This document shows, in pieces, positions 47,397 through 57,266 of a DNA stretch of 64,000 nt (position 1 is the stretch's first letter; each line of letters starts with the position of its first letter). This stretch comes from an uncultured Propionivibrio sp. (GTDB lineage Bacteria; Pseudomonadota; Gammaproteobacteria; Burkholderiales; Rhodocyclaceae). The position numbers and the translations under genes are program-made. The notes beneath the pieces were generated by a model. That model saw only the letters and a list, made by a program, of their open reading frames with translations. It ran no database searches and had not been told where the DNA came from. The stretch lies in assembly GCF_963666255.1 (NCBI RefSeq), contig NZ_OY762656.1:1922001-1986000 (forward strand), written 5' to 3'.

Positions 47397-48083
47397 CAGC
47401 AGCGCCGTCAGGATGCCGTTGAGGCCCATCGCCAGCGCGGCGAAGGCGCCCATCCCCTCGCTCGACATGAAGGCGCGTGCTGTGCCGAGGCCGTGTGCGG
47501 CGAGACCGACGGCAAAGCCTTGGGTTTCATGGCGCTTGATCCGGAGCAGGCGGAACAGCGTCGGGAAGCAGGCGGCGCCGAGGATGCCGGTGAGCACGAC
47601 GAGGACGGCGGTGAGCGAGGGCAGGCCGCCGATTTTTTCGGCGACGCCCATGGCGATCGGCGTCGTCACCGACTTGGGCGCGAGCGAGCGCACGGTTTCC
47701 GGCGAGGCGCCGAGCCAGGAGGCGATCGCCATCGCCGAGAACGCGGCGGCGGCCGAGCCGGCGAAGAGTCCGACGATCAACGGCATCGCCATGCGCTTCA
47801 GGTTGCGCCACTGCGTGAACAGCGGCACGGCGAGGGCGACGGTGGCCGGCCCGAGCAGGAAATGGATGATGCGGGCACTGTCGAAATACCGTTCGTAGGG
47901 CACGCCGCTGAGCCAGAGGAACAGACCGATCAGGATGATGGCGATGAGCACCGGGTTGGCCCAGGCTTGCTGGCCAGTGCGCTTGAAGAGCACGACGCCG
48001 GCCTGGTAGGCGAGCAGTGTCGCCGTCAGGCCGAGCAGCGGCGAGGCGAGCAGATACGACCAGAGGTCTAGCAGCGTCTTCAT
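47376..48083 (-). CDS. lrgB: LrgB/CidB-family membrane protein
   Basis: A 235-residue multi-pass protein with the LrgB marks [60 protein letters not shown] and [13 protein letters not shown]. Homologues (YohK, CidB) act with LrgA/CidA in murein hydrolase control or in pyruvate/glycolate transport. The start overlaps the lrgA stop as ATGA. It ends inside the antisense end of ppgK. Confidence 0.92.
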   Translation of the reverse strand: MKTLLDLWSYLLASPLLGLTATLLAYQAGVVLFKRTGQQAWANPVLIAIILIGLFLWLSGVPYERYFDSARIIHFLLGPATVALAVPLFTQWRNLKRMAMPLIVGLFAGSAAAAFSAMAIASWLGASPETVRSLAPKSVTTPIAMGVAEKIGGLPSLTAVLVVLTGILGAACFPTLFRLLRIKRHETQGFAVGLAAHGLGTARAFMSSEGMGAFAALAMGLNGILTALLLPLLLH

Positions 48084-48433
48084 GAGTGCTCCTTTTCGCC
48101 GTCGCCGGCCATCGCCCGGATCACCAGCGCCGTCACCGCCAGACCGATGAGGGTGCTGGCGACGAGCGCGACGGCGATCGGCAGCCATTCGTCGGCGATG
48201 CGGTGCAGGTGCACCATGACGCCGGCGCCGGCCGGCACGAAGAGCAGCGACAGGTGCTGCAGCAGCGCGTTGGTGCCGTTGCGCAACTCGTGGCTGACCG
48301 TGCCGCGGGCGAGCAGGGTGAGGAAGAACAGACTCATGCCGATGACCGGCCCCGGGAAGGGCCAGCCGAAGGCATGCACCAGCAGTTCACCGGCGAGTTG
48401 GTAGAGCAGCAGCAGGGAAAACGTTGCAACCAT
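48080..48433 (-). CDS. lrgA: LrgA/CidA-family holin-like protein
   Basis: A 117-residue four-helix membrane protein, with the family core LLLLYQLAGELLVHAFGWPFPGPVIGM (in parts) and LSLLFVPAGAGVMVHLHRI. It pairs with LrgB, to which it is translationally coupled. It lies 19 nt after the DapA-family gene and may be part of that operon. A pyruvate or other organic-acid carrier role would fit the neighbouring lyase, but this is inference. Confidence 0.92.
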   Translation of the reverse strand: MVATFSLLLLYQLAGELLVHAFGWPFPGPVIGMSLFFLTLLARGTVSHELRNGTNALLQHLSLLFVPAGAGVMVHLHRIADEWLPIAVALVASTLIGLAVTALVIRAMAGDGEKEHS

Positions 48434-48452
48434 AAATTTCCTGAAATAACGA

Positions 48453-49361
48453 TCAGCCGGCGATCAGCCCGGCGCGGACGAGCAGTTGTCGGGCATCGGC
48501 AATGAGTTGCGGCGTCGGCGGCGTTGCCGGGGCGACCAGCGCGGTCGAGATGTCGAGGCCGCAGAGGCGGATCGACTCCTTGATCAGGCCGGTGAAGGGG
48601 CGGTCCATCGCGTACAGGCGCGAGAGTGTGCCGAGCTTGCGCAGCAGCGTCTGCAGCGTGCCGAGATCGCCGTCGCAATAGGCGTGGTAGATGCCGCAGG
48701 TGATCTGCGGGGCGAAGTTCGAGGTCGCCGGGATGCCGCCGTCGCCGCCGGCGAGCAGCGTGTCGAGCATGTACTCGTCATAGCCGCAGAAGACGAGGAA
48801 GTCGGGGCGCACGGCCTTGACGTCCTGGATCATGGTGCGGATGTGGCTCATGCAGTCGACGGTGTCCTTGATGCCGACGATGTTCGGGCAGTCGGTCGCC
48901 AGGCGGGTCACCAGCGTGCTCGTCAGGTCCTGGCCGGTCAGCGCCGGGAAGTTGTAGAGCAGCACCGGCAGCGGCGAGGCTTCGGCAATCTTGCGGTAGT
49001 GCTGGTAGATGCGCTCGTCGGTGAGCTGCGAGTAGTACGGGTTGACGACCATCACCGCGTCAGCGCCGATGTCGCCGGCATGGCGCGAGAGTTCGATGAC
49101 TTCCTCGGTCGAGCAGGAGGCGGTGCCGATGATGACCGGACGCTTGCCGGCGACGCGCTGGACGCAGAATTCGGCGATGCGGCGGCGGTCGGCGTTGGCG
49201 AGCTGGGCGAATTCGCCGGCGCTGCCGAGGAAAAGGAAACCGTTGACGTCCGAGTCGAGCAGGCGGTCGATCAGGCGTCCCATGCCTTGCGGATCGAAGC
49301 GGCCGTCAGGGCCGACGATGGTGGGGACGGGAGGAATGACGCCGCGCAGTTGGAATGACAT
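48453..49361 (-). CDS. DapA/NanA-superfamily Schiff-base lyase
   Basis: A 302-residue TIM-barrel protein of the dihydrodipicolinate synthase/N-acetylneuraminate lyase family. The GS(A)GE site is FLGSAGEFAQL, the Tyr is in LLYNFPALTG and the Schiff-base Lys in NIVGIKDTVDCMSH. Divergence from housekeeping DapA and the lack of lysine genes nearby suggest a catabolic aldolase or dehydratase for 2-keto-3-deoxy sugar acids, releasing pyruvate. Its ATG lies one base after the HAD gene stop, so the two are coupled. Confidence 0.88.
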   Translation of the reverse strand: MSFQLRGVIPPVPTIVGPDGRFDPQGMGRLIDRLLDSDVNGFLFLGSAGEFAQLANADRRRIAEFCVQRVAGKRPVIIGTASCSTEEVIELSRHAGDIGADAVMVVNPYYSQLTDERIYQHYRKIAEASPLPVLLYNFPALTGQDLTSTLVTRLATDCPNIVGIKDTVDCMSHIRTMIQDVKAVRPDFLVFCGYDEYMLDTLLAGGDGGIPATSNFAPQITCGIYHAYCDGDLGTLQTLLRKLGTLSRLYAMDRPFTGLIKESIRLCGLDISTALVAPATPPTPQLIADARQLLVRAGLIAG

Positions 49362-49362
49362 T

Positions 49363-50172
49363 TCAATCTCCGGTGGTAGGGTGAAGGGTGGACGAGCGTG
49401 TCAGCTGCTCGAGCATGACGGCGATGCCGTCGAGGTGCAGGGCCGGCGCGATGCGGTCGGCGACGGCCTTGAGTTCGGGATGTCCGTTGTCCATGGCGAT
49501 GCCGATGCCGACGCCCTGCAGCATCTGCAGGTCGTTGAGGCCATCGCCGAAGGCGACCGCTTGCGCCGCGGTGAAGCCGGTTTGCTTGAGGACCCACTGG
49601 CAGCCGGTCCATTTGTTAACGCTGCGCGGCATGATGTCGACGCCGGTGCGGTGCCAGCGGACGAGTTCGAATTCGGGATAGCGTGCGCGGATTGCCGGAA
49701 AGAGCTCGGCGTCGCGCGCTTCGTCGAAAAACAGCCAGGCCTGGTGCGTCGGCTGTCGAAGGTAGGCCGGGTCGTCGGTCTGGTACGGCATGTCGACCGA
49801 GTCCATCGGCACGACGACGCAGGGATCGGCGGCGCTGATGTAGCCGATGTCGCCGAGGTTGGAGCCGTAGGGAATGCCCTGCGCGGCGATCCAGTCGAAG
49901 AGCGAGACGAGCGAGGGCAGGTGCAGCGGCACCGACAGCACTTCGCGGTCGCCGTGCAGAATGCGGGCGCCGTTTTGGGTGATCAGGTAATCCGGTTCGA
50001 CCTGCTCGACGAAAGGCCGGGCGTGGCCGTAGCTGCGGCCGGTGGCAACGACGACGGTATGGCCGCTGCGCTTGAGTCCGGCGATGGCCTCAAGCGCCGA
50101 CGCCGGGATGGTCAGGGTGCGGTGGTCGAGCAGCGTGTTGTCGATGTCGAAGAAAAAGATGCGTCGAATCAT
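49363..50172 (-). CDS. HAD-superfamily Cof-type phosphatase
   Basis: A 269-residue HAD hydrolase with a C2B cap. Motif I is FFFDIDNTLLDHRT with the nucleophilic Asp, motif II VVATGRS, motif III Lys in SVNKWTG and motif IV GDGLNDLQML. Cof-type enzymes remove phosphate from sugar phosphates and similar compounds. ATG 50172 starts at the beta strand of motif I. Coupled to the downstream lyase, it may dephosphorylate an intermediate of the same route. Confidence 0.9.
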   Translation of the reverse strand: MIRRIFFFDIDNTLLDHRTLTIPASALEAIAGLKRSGHTVVVATGRSYGHARPFVEQVEPDYLITQNGARILHGDREVLSVPLHLPSLVSLFDWIAAQGIPYGSNLGDIGYISAADPCVVVPMDSVDMPYQTDDPAYLRQPTHQAWLFFDEARDAELFPAIRARYPEFELVRWHRTGVDIMPRSVNKWTGCQWVLKQTGFTAAQAVAFGDGLNDLQMLQGVGIGIAMDNGHPELKAVADRIAPALHLDGIAVMLEQLTRSSTLHPTTGD

Positions 50173-50278
50173 TGGGTTTGGCAATTGGCGTACGAATGGG
50201 AGGGCCGGGTCGGCAAGCATCCGTCATTGTACGTCATGCGGCGGTCGCGGTCTGCGAGCGCGCCGCATCAAACCGGGA

Positions 50279-51898
50279 TCAGGCCATCTTCTGACCGTGT
50301 TCGCGGCTGTCGTGGAAGCCGACCTTGGTCCATTTCTCGCGCGTTACGTCGAGGTTGTAGCGGGTGCTGGCGAGATAGACGATGTTGCCGTCGACATCCT
50401 TGGCCATGCGGTGTTGTTGCTCGCGCTCGAAGTTCTTGCGTGTCGTCTCGTCCGGGAAGGTCAGCCAGCGGGCGGTATGGATGTCGGCCGGCTCGAAGAT
50501 CGCGTCGACCTTGTATTCGGTCTGCAGGCGCTGGGCGACGACCTCGAACTGCAGCGTGCCGACGGCGCCGAGCAGCAGCGCGCCGGAGGCGAGGTTCTCG
50601 AAGACCTGGATAGCGCCTTCCTCGCCGAGTTCCTGCAGGCCTTTCTGCAGTTGCTTGCTCTTGAGCGGGTCGCGCAGGCGGGCGACGCGGAAGAGTTCCG
50701 GCGAGAAGTACGGAATGCCCTTGAAACCGAGCGTTTCGCCTTCGGTCAGCGTGTCGCCGATGTGCAGTTGGCCGTGGTTGTGGATGCCGATGATGTCGCC
50801 GGCGACGGCGTCCTCCATCAGCACGCGCTCGTTGGCCATGAAAGTCAGCGCGTTGGCGAGCTTCATCTCGCGGTCCATGCGCACGTGCCGGACCTTCATG
50901 CCCGAGCTGTAACGCCCCGAGCAGACGCGGAAAAAAGCGATGCGGTCGCGGTGCTTCGGGTCCATGTTGGCCTGGATCTTGAAGACGAAGCCGGTGAACG
51001 GCGCTTCGGCCGGTTGCACCTGGCGGCTGCCGGCGTCGCGCGATTGCGGCGGCGGCGCCCAGTCGAGCAGCGCCTGCAGGATTTCCTGGACGCCGAAGTT
51101 GTTGATCCCGGAGCCGAAGAAGACCGGCGTCTGCAGGCCGGCGAGAAAGTCGACGAGCGAGAAGGGGCTGCTGGCGCTGCGGATCAGGTCGACGTCCTCG
51201 CGCAGCTTGCCGACTTCGAGCGGGAAGTCCTGGTCGAGCACCGGGTTGTCGATGCCGTCGATCTTCTCGGCTTCGGTGCGTTTTTCCTCGCCCGGCGTGA
51301 AACGCAGCAGGCTGTCGTTGCCGAGGTGATAGACGCCGCGGAAGGTCTTGCCCATGCCGATCGGCCAGGTCACCGGCGCGCACTCGATGTTGAGCACCGA
51401 CTCGATTTCCTCGAGCAGTTCAAAGGGCTCGCGCACTTCGCGGTCGAGCTTGTTCACGAAGGTGATGATCGGCGTGTTGCGCATGCGGCAGACGTTGAGC
51501 AGCTTGATTGTCTGCGCCTCGACGCCCTTGGCCGCGTCGATGACCATCACCGCCGCGTCGACGGCCGTCAGCACGCGGTAGGTGTCTTCGGAGAAGTCCT
51601 CGTGGCCCGGCGTGTCGAGCAGGTTGACGGTGTGTCCCTGGTACTCGAACTGCATGACCGAGCTGGTCACCGAGATGCCGCGCTGCTTCTCGACTTCCAT
51701 CCAGTCCGAGGTGGCGTGGCGCGCGCTCTTGCGGCTCTTGACCGTGCCGGCCATCTGGATGGCGCCGCCGAAAAGCAGCAGCTTCTCGGTCAGCGTCGTC
51801 TTGCCGGCGTCGGGGTGGGAAATGATCGCGAAGGTGCGCCGCTTCTGCACGTCGCGCAGAATGTCGGGCGGAAAGGCGCTGGAATCGGAGGTGCTCAT
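50279..51898 (-). CDS. prfC: Peptide chain release factor 3
   Basis: A 539-residue translational GTPase that recycles RF1/RF2. The G domain shows the P-loop [35 protein letters not shown] and NKLDRE; RF3-specific domains follow ([17 protein letters not shown]). Length equals the usual 525-540. The start [17 protein letters not shown] is normal for betaproteobacterial RF3. It diverges from mgsA. Confidence 0.97.
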   Translation of the reverse strand: MSTSDSSAFPPDILRDVQKRRTFAIISHPDAGKTTLTEKLLLFGGAIQMAGTVKSRKSARHATSDWMEVEKQRGISVTSSVMQFEYQGHTVNLLDTPGHEDFSEDTYRVLTAVDAAVMVIDAAKGVEAQTIKLLNVCRMRNTPIITFVNKLDREVREPFELLEEIESVLNIECAPVTWPIGMGKTFRGVYHLGNDSLLRFTPGEEKRTEAEKIDGIDNPVLDQDFPLEVGKLREDVDLIRSASSPFSLVDFLAGLQTPVFFGSGINNFGVQEILQALLDWAPPPQSRDAGSRQVQPAEAPFTGFVFKIQANMDPKHRDRIAFFRVCSGRYSSGMKVRHVRMDREMKLANALTFMANERVLMEDAVAGDIIGIHNHGQLHIGDTLTEGETLGFKGIPYFSPELFRVARLRDPLKSKQLQKGLQELGEEGAIQVFENLASGALLLGAVGTLQFEVVAQRLQTEYKVDAIFEPADIHTARWLTFPDETTRKNFEREQQHRMAKDVDGNIVYLASTRYNLDVTREKWTKVGFHDSREHGQKMA

Positions 51899-52066
51899 TG
51901 TCGGAAATCTTTCTGCAGCAAAAACTCAAGGGGCGAAGTATACCGAAGATGGCGGCCGGGCATGGCGCAGAATTTGCTCGGGAACAACGGACATGCGGAC
52001 TGTCATGCGCGCATAATGTTCGGCTGCGATCATGACGGCAGCCCAATTCGACAAGGAGAAACAACA

Positions 52067-52567
52067 ATGACAACGACGAATCCCGTGACCACACCGGCCA
52101 AGAAAGCGATTCTTCCGCGCAAGCGCATCGCGCTGGTGGCGCACGACAACAAGAAAAAGGACCTGATGGAGTGGGCGCGCTTCAACAAGGGGTCGCTGAG
52201 CGCGCACGATCTCTGTGCGACGGGAACAACCGGCACCCTGCTTGAGCGCGTGCTCGGCGTCGATGTGCAGAAGTTCAAGAGCGGTCCGCTCGGCGGCGAC
52301 CAGCAGATCGGCGCGCTGATTGCCGAAGGACTGGTCGACTTCATCATCTTCTTCTGGGATCCGCTCGAACCGCAGCCCCACGATCCCGACGTCAAGGCGC
52401 TGCTGCGCCTCGCCGTGGTGTGGAACGTGCCGGTCGCCTGCAACCGGGCGACCGCCGACTTCCTGATTTCGTCGCCGCTCATGTCGTCCGAATACGAGCG
52501 GGCGCTGCCGGATTTCGAGTCGCACATCAACCGCTACGAAGCCGAAACGAATATGACCACCGACTGA
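52067..52567 (+). CDS. mgsA: Methylglyoxal synthase
   Basis: A 166-residue enzyme converting dihydroxyacetone phosphate to methylglyoxal and phosphate, a bypass of lower glycolysis. Conserved parts are RIALVAHDNKKKDLMEWA, CATGTTGTLLE, KSGPLGGDQQIGALIAEG and FFWDPLEPQPHDPDVKALLR, with catalytic Asp/His residues. E. coli MgsA has 152 residues; the extra is an N-terminal Thr-rich leader. AAGGAGAAACAAC lies before ATG 52067. The open frame upstream over prfC is not coding. Confidence 0.96.
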   Translation: MTTTNPVTTPAKKAILPRKRIALVAHDNKKKDLMEWARFNKGSLSAHDLCATGTTGTLLERVLGVDVQKFKSGPLGGDQQIGALIAEGLVDFIIFFWDPLEPQPHDPDVKALLRLAVVWNVPVACNRATADFLISSPLMSSEYERALPDFESHINRYEAETNMTTD

Positions 52568-52662
52568 GTGCTGAGTGTCGGATGTTGTACTCCGGTCCGC
52601 CTGGACTATAGTGGAAGTGCACGGGTGGGCGAGTGCCCGATCCCGGCGGAAAGGAGTCCGAC

Positions 52663-53109
52663 ATGTTCAAGCACATTCTCGTTCCGACCGATGGTTCCGA
52701 GTTTTCGACTGAAACGGTCCGGCGTGCGGTGTCGTTCGCGAAGGAGGCGGGCGCCGAAATCACGGCGTTCTTCGCCAAGCCCGATTTCTCGGCGACCGGT
52801 TATTACGGCGAAGGCGCCGTGATCCTCGCCAAAGCCATCGAGGAAGATGATGCGCGTTCCGAAGCGTATGCCAGGAAGGTGCTCGGTTTCGTCGAGGATC
52901 TGTGTCGTGAAGCCGGTGTAACCTGTCACACCAAAACGCTGACCAGCGCGCTGATTTATGAGGGGATCATCGATGCGGCGACGCAGAGCGGCTGCGACCT
53001 GATCTTCATGGCCTCGCACGGACGCAGCGGCATCAAGGCCCTGCTGCTCGGCAGCGAAACCCACAAGGTGCTGACGCACTCGAAGGTCCCGGTGCTGGTG
53101 TACCGCTGA
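52663..53109 (+). CDS. Universal stress protein UspA family
   Basis: A 148-residue UspA-fold protein. It begins FKHILVPTDGSEFS and has the ATP-binding G-2x-G-9x-GS pattern (GRSGIKALLLGSETHKVL), so it is probably of the nucleotide-binding type. AAAGGAGTCCGAC precedes ATG 52663. It follows mgsA by 95 nt and may share the transcript. The role is a general stress response. Confidence 0.94.
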   Translation: MFKHILVPTDGSEFSTETVRRAVSFAKEAGAEITAFFAKPDFSATGYYGEGAVILAKAIEEDDARSEAYARKVLGFVEDLCREAGVTCHTKTLTSALIYEGIIDAATQSGCDLIFMASHGRSGIKALLLGSETHKVLTHSKVPVLVYR

Positions 53110-53139
53110 GCGGAGCGCCGCCGATGCGGCGGCCTCCCT

Positions 53140-54153
53140 TCACACCAGGCGGCGTTGCCGCAATTCATCTTTGAGCCAGGCGTAGCAGATCGGCGCCGCC
53201 GCGAGACCGGCGAGGCCGAAGGCGCTTTCCATCACCAGCATCGCGGTGAGCAGTTCCCAGGCCTTGGCCCGGATCTGCGAGCCGACGATGCGGGCGTTGA
53301 GGAAGTATTCGAGCTTGTGGATGACGATCAGATAACCGAGCGAGGTGACGGCGACGAGCGGCGAATGCGCCAGGCTGACGACGAAGATGACGGTGTTCGA
53401 GATCAGGTTGCCGATCACCGGCAGCAAGCCGGCGATGAAGGTGACGACGATCATCGTCTTGACCAGCGGCAGCGAGATGCCGAAGGCCGGCAGCACGAGC
53501 GCCAGGTAGCAGAAAGTGAAGAAGGTGTTGATCGCCGAGATGCGGACCTGTGCGAAGACGACGCGGCGAAACGATTCGGCCAGCCGGAAGCAGCGTTCAC
53601 CCAAGGCGCGGACAAGCGGTCCCCGCACCTCGGTCAGTGACGCTTCGCGCACGGAAACGATGGCGCCGATGATCATGCCGATCAGCAGGTGCGCGAGCGA
53701 ATGTCCGGTCTCCTTGCCGATACGCTGGAATTCGGAAGCGTTGCTGCGCAACCAGTTGCCCAGCGTTTCGCGCAGCATCTCGACGTTCGGCGGCAGGGCC
53801 TGGCTGATCCAGTCCGGCAGCTGGGCGCGCGATTGCTCGACGATCTCGGCCATCTTGGCGAGCAGCACCGAGAGGCTGCCGCCTTCGCTGCGCATGAAAG
53901 CGATGACGCCGATGACGGCGGCGCTGACCATGCCGAGTACCGCCAGCAGCACCAGGCCGAGCGCGATGCCCTTGGCTTCGCGGCTGTTGAGGCGCCGGAT
54001 CAGCAGCGGATAGAGCGCATGGACGAGTTCGCAGATCAGCAGGCCGGCGACCAGCGCACCAAACAGCCGGAACTGGAGGACGAAGATCATGCCGAGCACG
54101 GCTGCGATCCACGAGGCGATGTCGCTGGCGGAGGGCTTTCCTGAAGGCGTCAT
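53140..54153 (-). CDS. AI-2E/PerM-family permease
   Basis: A 337-residue membrane protein with about seven to eight helices and a large hydrophilic region (about 85-150) with LPDWISQALPPNVEMLRETL. The C-terminal half has the family-typical VTFIAGLLPVIGNLISNTVIF and VIHKLEYFLNARIVGSQI. Proteins of this family include AI-2 exporters and Na+(Li+)/H+ antiporters. ATG 54153 overlaps the stop of the flavoprotein gene (ATGA). Substrate unknown. Confidence 0.9.
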   Translation of the reverse strand: MTPSGKPSASDIASWIAAVLGMIFVLQFRLFGALVAGLLICELVHALYPLLIRRLNSREAKGIALGLVLLAVLGMVSAAVIGVIAFMRSEGGSLSVLLAKMAEIVEQSRAQLPDWISQALPPNVEMLRETLGNWLRSNASEFQRIGKETGHSLAHLLIGMIIGAIVSVREASLTEVRGPLVRALGERCFRLAESFRRVVFAQVRISAINTFFTFCYLALVLPAFGISLPLVKTMIVVTFIAGLLPVIGNLISNTVIFVVSLAHSPLVAVTSLGYLIVIHKLEYFLNARIVGSQIRAKAWELLTAMLVMESAFGLAGLAAAPICYAWLKDELRQRRLV

Positions 54154-55418
54154 GGCGAAGTCGGCGGGTGGTGATGGCCCGATTGTAGCCATGCCAGCGC
54201 GCCTTGCCCAGCCGCATGACCGGTGGATAGGCAGGCGGTAAGCAGGTAGCCGCCGGTCGGCGCTTCCCAGTCGAGCATTTCGCCAGCGCAGAAGAGGCCC
54301 TGATAGCGTTTCAGCATGAGCTGCGCATCGACTGCGTCGAACCGGACGCCGCCGGCGCTGCTGATCGCCTCGTCGAGTGGCCTTGACGCATCGAGCCGCA
54401 GCGGCAGCGCCTTGATCGCCGCGCCGAGCGCGGCCGGGTCAGCCAGCACGGCCTTGGGCAGGCATTCGTGCAGCAGCGCCATCTTGAGGCCCTTCAGGCC
54501 GAGCGTCCCCTGCAGGTGGCTCGCCAGCGAACGCGAGCCGCGCGGACGGGTGACGGCGGCGATGACGGCGTCGTGGTCATGTTGTGGCTGCAGGTCGATC
54601 AGCAGCGTCGCCTGGCCGTGGGCGGCAAGCGTGTCGCGCAGGGGCGCCGAGAACGCATAGACGAGCGTTCCTTCGATGCCGGTGGCGGTGACCATGATTT
54701 CGCCGCGCCGCCAATCGCCGGCGGAAAGGCCGTCGGCGCCGGCGACGCAGGCGGCGATATTCTTGAGCGGCTGGCCAGCGAAGCGTTCGCGCAGCAGGGC
54801 GCTCCAGTTGCAGTCGAAGCCGCAGTTGGCCGGGCGCAGCGGCGCGGTGGCGATGCGAAGCCGGGCGAAGGGTGCCATCCAGGCACCGTCGCTGCCGAGC
54901 CTGGCCCAGCTGCCGCCGCCGAGCGCGAAGATCACGGCGTTGGCCTCGTGCTGCTGTTCGCCCTCGGGCGTGGAAAAGCCGAGCCGGTAGCCACCCGTCT
55001 CCAACGCGTCGAGCGCGGTCCAGCGATGCCGGACGTGAACGCGCACGCCGCTTTGCCGCAGCCGGTGCAACCAGGCGCGCAGCAGCGGCGCGGCCTTCAT
55101 GCCGACGGGAAAGACGCGGCGGGAAGAGCCGACAAGGCTGTCGATGCCGAGGTCATGCATCCAGGTGCGCACGGCTTCGGGACCGAAGCGCTTGAGCAGC
55201 GGCGCCAACACCGCCTGTGCGTCGCCGTAGCGGGCGCAGAAATCGTCGAAGGCTTCGGCGTGGGTGATGTTCATGCCGCCCTTGCCGGCCATCAGAAACT
55301 TGCGTCCGACCGAGGGCATCGCGTCATAGACGTCGACCGGCTGTCCCGCCGCAGCGAGGACGTCGGCGGCCATCAATCCGGCCGGGCCGCCGCCGATGAC
55401 GGCGACGCGCATGGTCAT
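54150..55418 (-). CDS. HI0933/BaiN-family flavoprotein (NAD(P)/FAD-dependent oxidoreductase)
   Basis: A 422-residue flavoprotein. The FAD site is VAVIGGGPAGLMAADVLAAAG, then GRKFLMAGKGGMNITH, ALGGGSWARLGSDG, and the C-terminal GLFCAGEMLDWEAPTGGYLL. This matches the HI0933-like family (BaiN, RdsA relatives), whose physiological reactions are mostly unknown. It is the third of four coupled genes: ATG 55418 overlaps the epd stop, and its own stop overlaps the permease start. Confidence 0.92.
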   Translation of the reverse strand: MTMRVAVIGGGPAGLMAADVLAAAGQPVDVYDAMPSVGRKFLMAGKGGMNITHAEAFDDFCARYGDAQAVLAPLLKRFGPEAVRTWMHDLGIDSLVGSSRRVFPVGMKAAPLLRAWLHRLRQSGVRVHVRHRWTALDALETGGYRLGFSTPEGEQQHEANAVIFALGGGSWARLGSDGAWMAPFARLRIATAPLRPANCGFDCNWSALLRERFAGQPLKNIAACVAGADGLSAGDWRRGEIMVTATGIEGTLVYAFSAPLRDTLAAHGQATLLIDLQPQHDHDAVIAAVTRPRGSRSLASHLQGTLGLKGLKMALLHECLPKAVLADPAALGAAIKALPLRLDASRPLDEAISSAGGVRFDAVDAQLMLKRYQGLFCAGEMLDWEAPTGGYLLTACLSTGHAAGQGALAWLQSGHHHPPTSP

Positions 55419-56458
55419 GGCCGGCGCGCCGTGTGCGCCACCGTGCACCAGTGCGTGGCGACGTCGACCAGGCGGTTGGCGAAGGCCCATTCGTTGTCGA
55501 ACCAGATCAGCAGGTTGGCGAGCCGTCCGCCGTTGCAGCGCGTGACGCTGGCATCGATGACAGCCGAGTGGGGGTCGTGGTTGAAGTCGATTGACGCGCT
55601 CGGGTGGTCGCAGTAGCCGAAGATGGCGGGCTGCTCAATGGCGGCCTCGGCCAGCAGCGCGTTGATCGCGGCGGCGCTGACGTCGTGCCGCAGCGTGACG
55701 GTCAGGTCGATGGTCGAGACGTTGACGATCGGCACACGGATGGCCTTGGCATCGACGCGGCCGCGCAGTTCCGGCAGCAGGCGCTCGACACCGTGGGCGA
55801 GGCCGGTGGAGACCGGGATGATCGACTGCATCGCCGAACGGGTGCGGCGCAGGTCCGGGTGGTTGTAGCCGTCGATCAGTGGCTGGTCGTTCATGACCGA
55901 GTGCAGCGTGGTGATGAAGGCGCGGTCGACGCCGAAGGCCCGGTGCAGGCGGTCGAGCACCGGGACGACGGCGTTGGTCGTGCAGGAGGCGTTCGAGACG
56001 AGCCGTTCGCTGCCGTCCAGAGTATGCTGATTGAGTCCCTGGACGATCGTCCGGTCTATCGCCTCGGCGCTGGCGCAGGGATGCGAGACGAGTACGCGCG
56101 GACAGCCGGCGGCGAGGAAGCGTTCGAGATCCGGCCGCTTGCCGTAGCGGCCCGAGCATTCGACGACGAGGTCGAGGTCGAGCGCACGCCAGTCCACCTC
56201 CTCGGGCGTCGTCGCGTGGCTGACCCGGATCGGCCGGCCGTCGACGCGCAAGTGTCCGTCATCGACGGCAACCTCGCCGGGGAATACGCCGTGGGTCGAG
56301 TCGTAGCGCGTCAGGTAGGCCATCGTTTCGAGCGCCGCCGGTTCGTTGATGGCGACGATCTCGAGTTGGGCGCCGAGCGGCGAGGCGTGGATGGCGCGCA
56401 GCAGGCTGCGGCCGATGCGGCCGTAGCCGTTGATCGCAAGACGGAAGGGTCGGTTCAT
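55415..56458 (-). CDS. epd: Erythrose-4-phosphate dehydrogenase-like GAPDH-family protein
   Basis: A 347-residue enzyme of the GAPDH fold. The NAD site is LAINGYGRIGRSLLRAI, the nucleophilic Cys in SNASCTTNAVVPVLD, and the loop LHSVMNDQPLIDGY with HPDLRRTRSAMQSIIPV resembles Epd (HSxMxDQ) more than glycolytic GAPDH. Epd oxidises erythrose 4-phosphate in the pyridoxal phosphate pathway. It sits 22 nt after murI and overlaps the flavoprotein gene. MurI here is a cofactor-independent racemase, so there is no direct PLP link. GAPDH activity cannot be excluded. Confidence 0.83.
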   Translation of the reverse strand: MNRPFRLAINGYGRIGRSLLRAIHASPLGAQLEIVAINEPAALETMAYLTRYDSTHGVFPGEVAVDDGHLRVDGRPIRVSHATTPEEVDWRALDLDLVVECSGRYGKRPDLERFLAAGCPRVLVSHPCASAEAIDRTIVQGLNQHTLDGSERLVSNASCTTNAVVPVLDRLHRAFGVDRAFITTLHSVMNDQPLIDGYNHPDLRRTRSAMQSIIPVSTGLAHGVERLLPELRGRVDAKAIRVPIVNVSTIDLTVTLRHDVSAAAINALLAEAAIEQPAIFGYCDHPSASIDFNHDPHSAVIDASVTRCNGGRLANLLIWFDNEWAFANRLVDVATHWCTVAHTARRP

Positions 56459-56480
56459 GGTCGAGGGGGCAGGCATGGGG

Positions 56481-57266
56481 TCAGGCGTCCGCGCGTCCGG
56501 CCGGGCCGGAGAGACGGGCATGCAGGTGTTGCAGGCCGAGCGCCGACAGTGCTGCCGGCAGGCGTTCGGGATGGGCGGTGGCCCACAGCGCCAGTCGCCC
56601 TTGGCCGTTCGCGGCGGGGCCGGCCAGCCGCTCGCACTGGCGCGCAACGGCATCGGCGACATCGACGAGCGTGGCCCGTCCGGCGACGATCGGCGCCAGT
56701 TGCGGCGCGAGAAAACTGTAGTGGGTGCAGCCGAGGACGATGCGGTCGGCGCCGGCGTCGAGGGCCGGTGCGAGATGGCGCTGCACCGAGGCGATGAAAT
56801 CGGCATCGTCGAGTTTCAGCGTTTCGACCTTGGTCGCCCAACCGGGACAGGCGAGCACGTCGACGCGCACGCTGCCGGCGTGTTCGCGGATCAGGCGGGC
56901 GAGACGCTCGCTGCGTGCCGTCGATTCGGTTGCCAGCACGGCGATATGTTTTTTGCACGAACTGGCGGCGGCTGGCTTGACGCCGGGTTCGACGCCGATG
57001 ACGGGAATGCCGGGCAGGGCTTTGCGCAGCGCGATCGCGGCGGCGGCGGTGGCGGTGTTGCAGGCAAGGACGAGCAGCGTACAGCCCTGGTCGACGAGAA
57101 AACGGCCAGTGGCGAGCACGCGGGCGCTGATGTAGTCGTCGCTCTTGTTGCCGTAGGGGACGTGGGCGGTGTCGGCCAGATAGGCGAGGTCGGCGTCCGG
57201 CAGGCGTTCGGCGATGGCGGCCAGCACCGAGAGACCGCCGAGGCCGCTGTCGAAGATGCCGATCAT
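56481..57266 (-). CDS. murI: Glutamate racemase
   Basis: A 261-residue cofactor-independent racemase supplying D-glutamate for peptidoglycan. The motifs are GIFDSGLGGLSVL, PYGNKSDDYI, the first catalytic Cys in LVLACNTATAAA and the second in VLGCTHYSFL, with the following His. CCGGAGG precedes ATG 57266. It is the first gene of the murI-epd-flavoprotein-permease operon. Confidence 0.96.
   Translation of the reverse strand: MIGIFDSGLGGLSVLAAIAERLPDADLAYLADTAHVPYGNKSDDYISARVLATGRFLVDQGCTLLVLACNTATAAAAIALRKALPGIPVIGVEPGVKPAAASSCKKHIAVLATESTARSERLARLIREHAGSVRVDVLACPGWATKVETLKLDDADFIASVQRHLAPALDAGADRIVLGCTHYSFLAPQLAPIVAGRATLVDVADAVARQCERLAGPAANGQGRLALWATAHPERLPAALSALGLQHLHARLSGPAGRADA

Noticed and set aside
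50042-52066. Long in-frame extension upstream of mgsA
   Set aside because: It is antisense to prfC; mgsA has its own AAGGAG and ATG at 52067.
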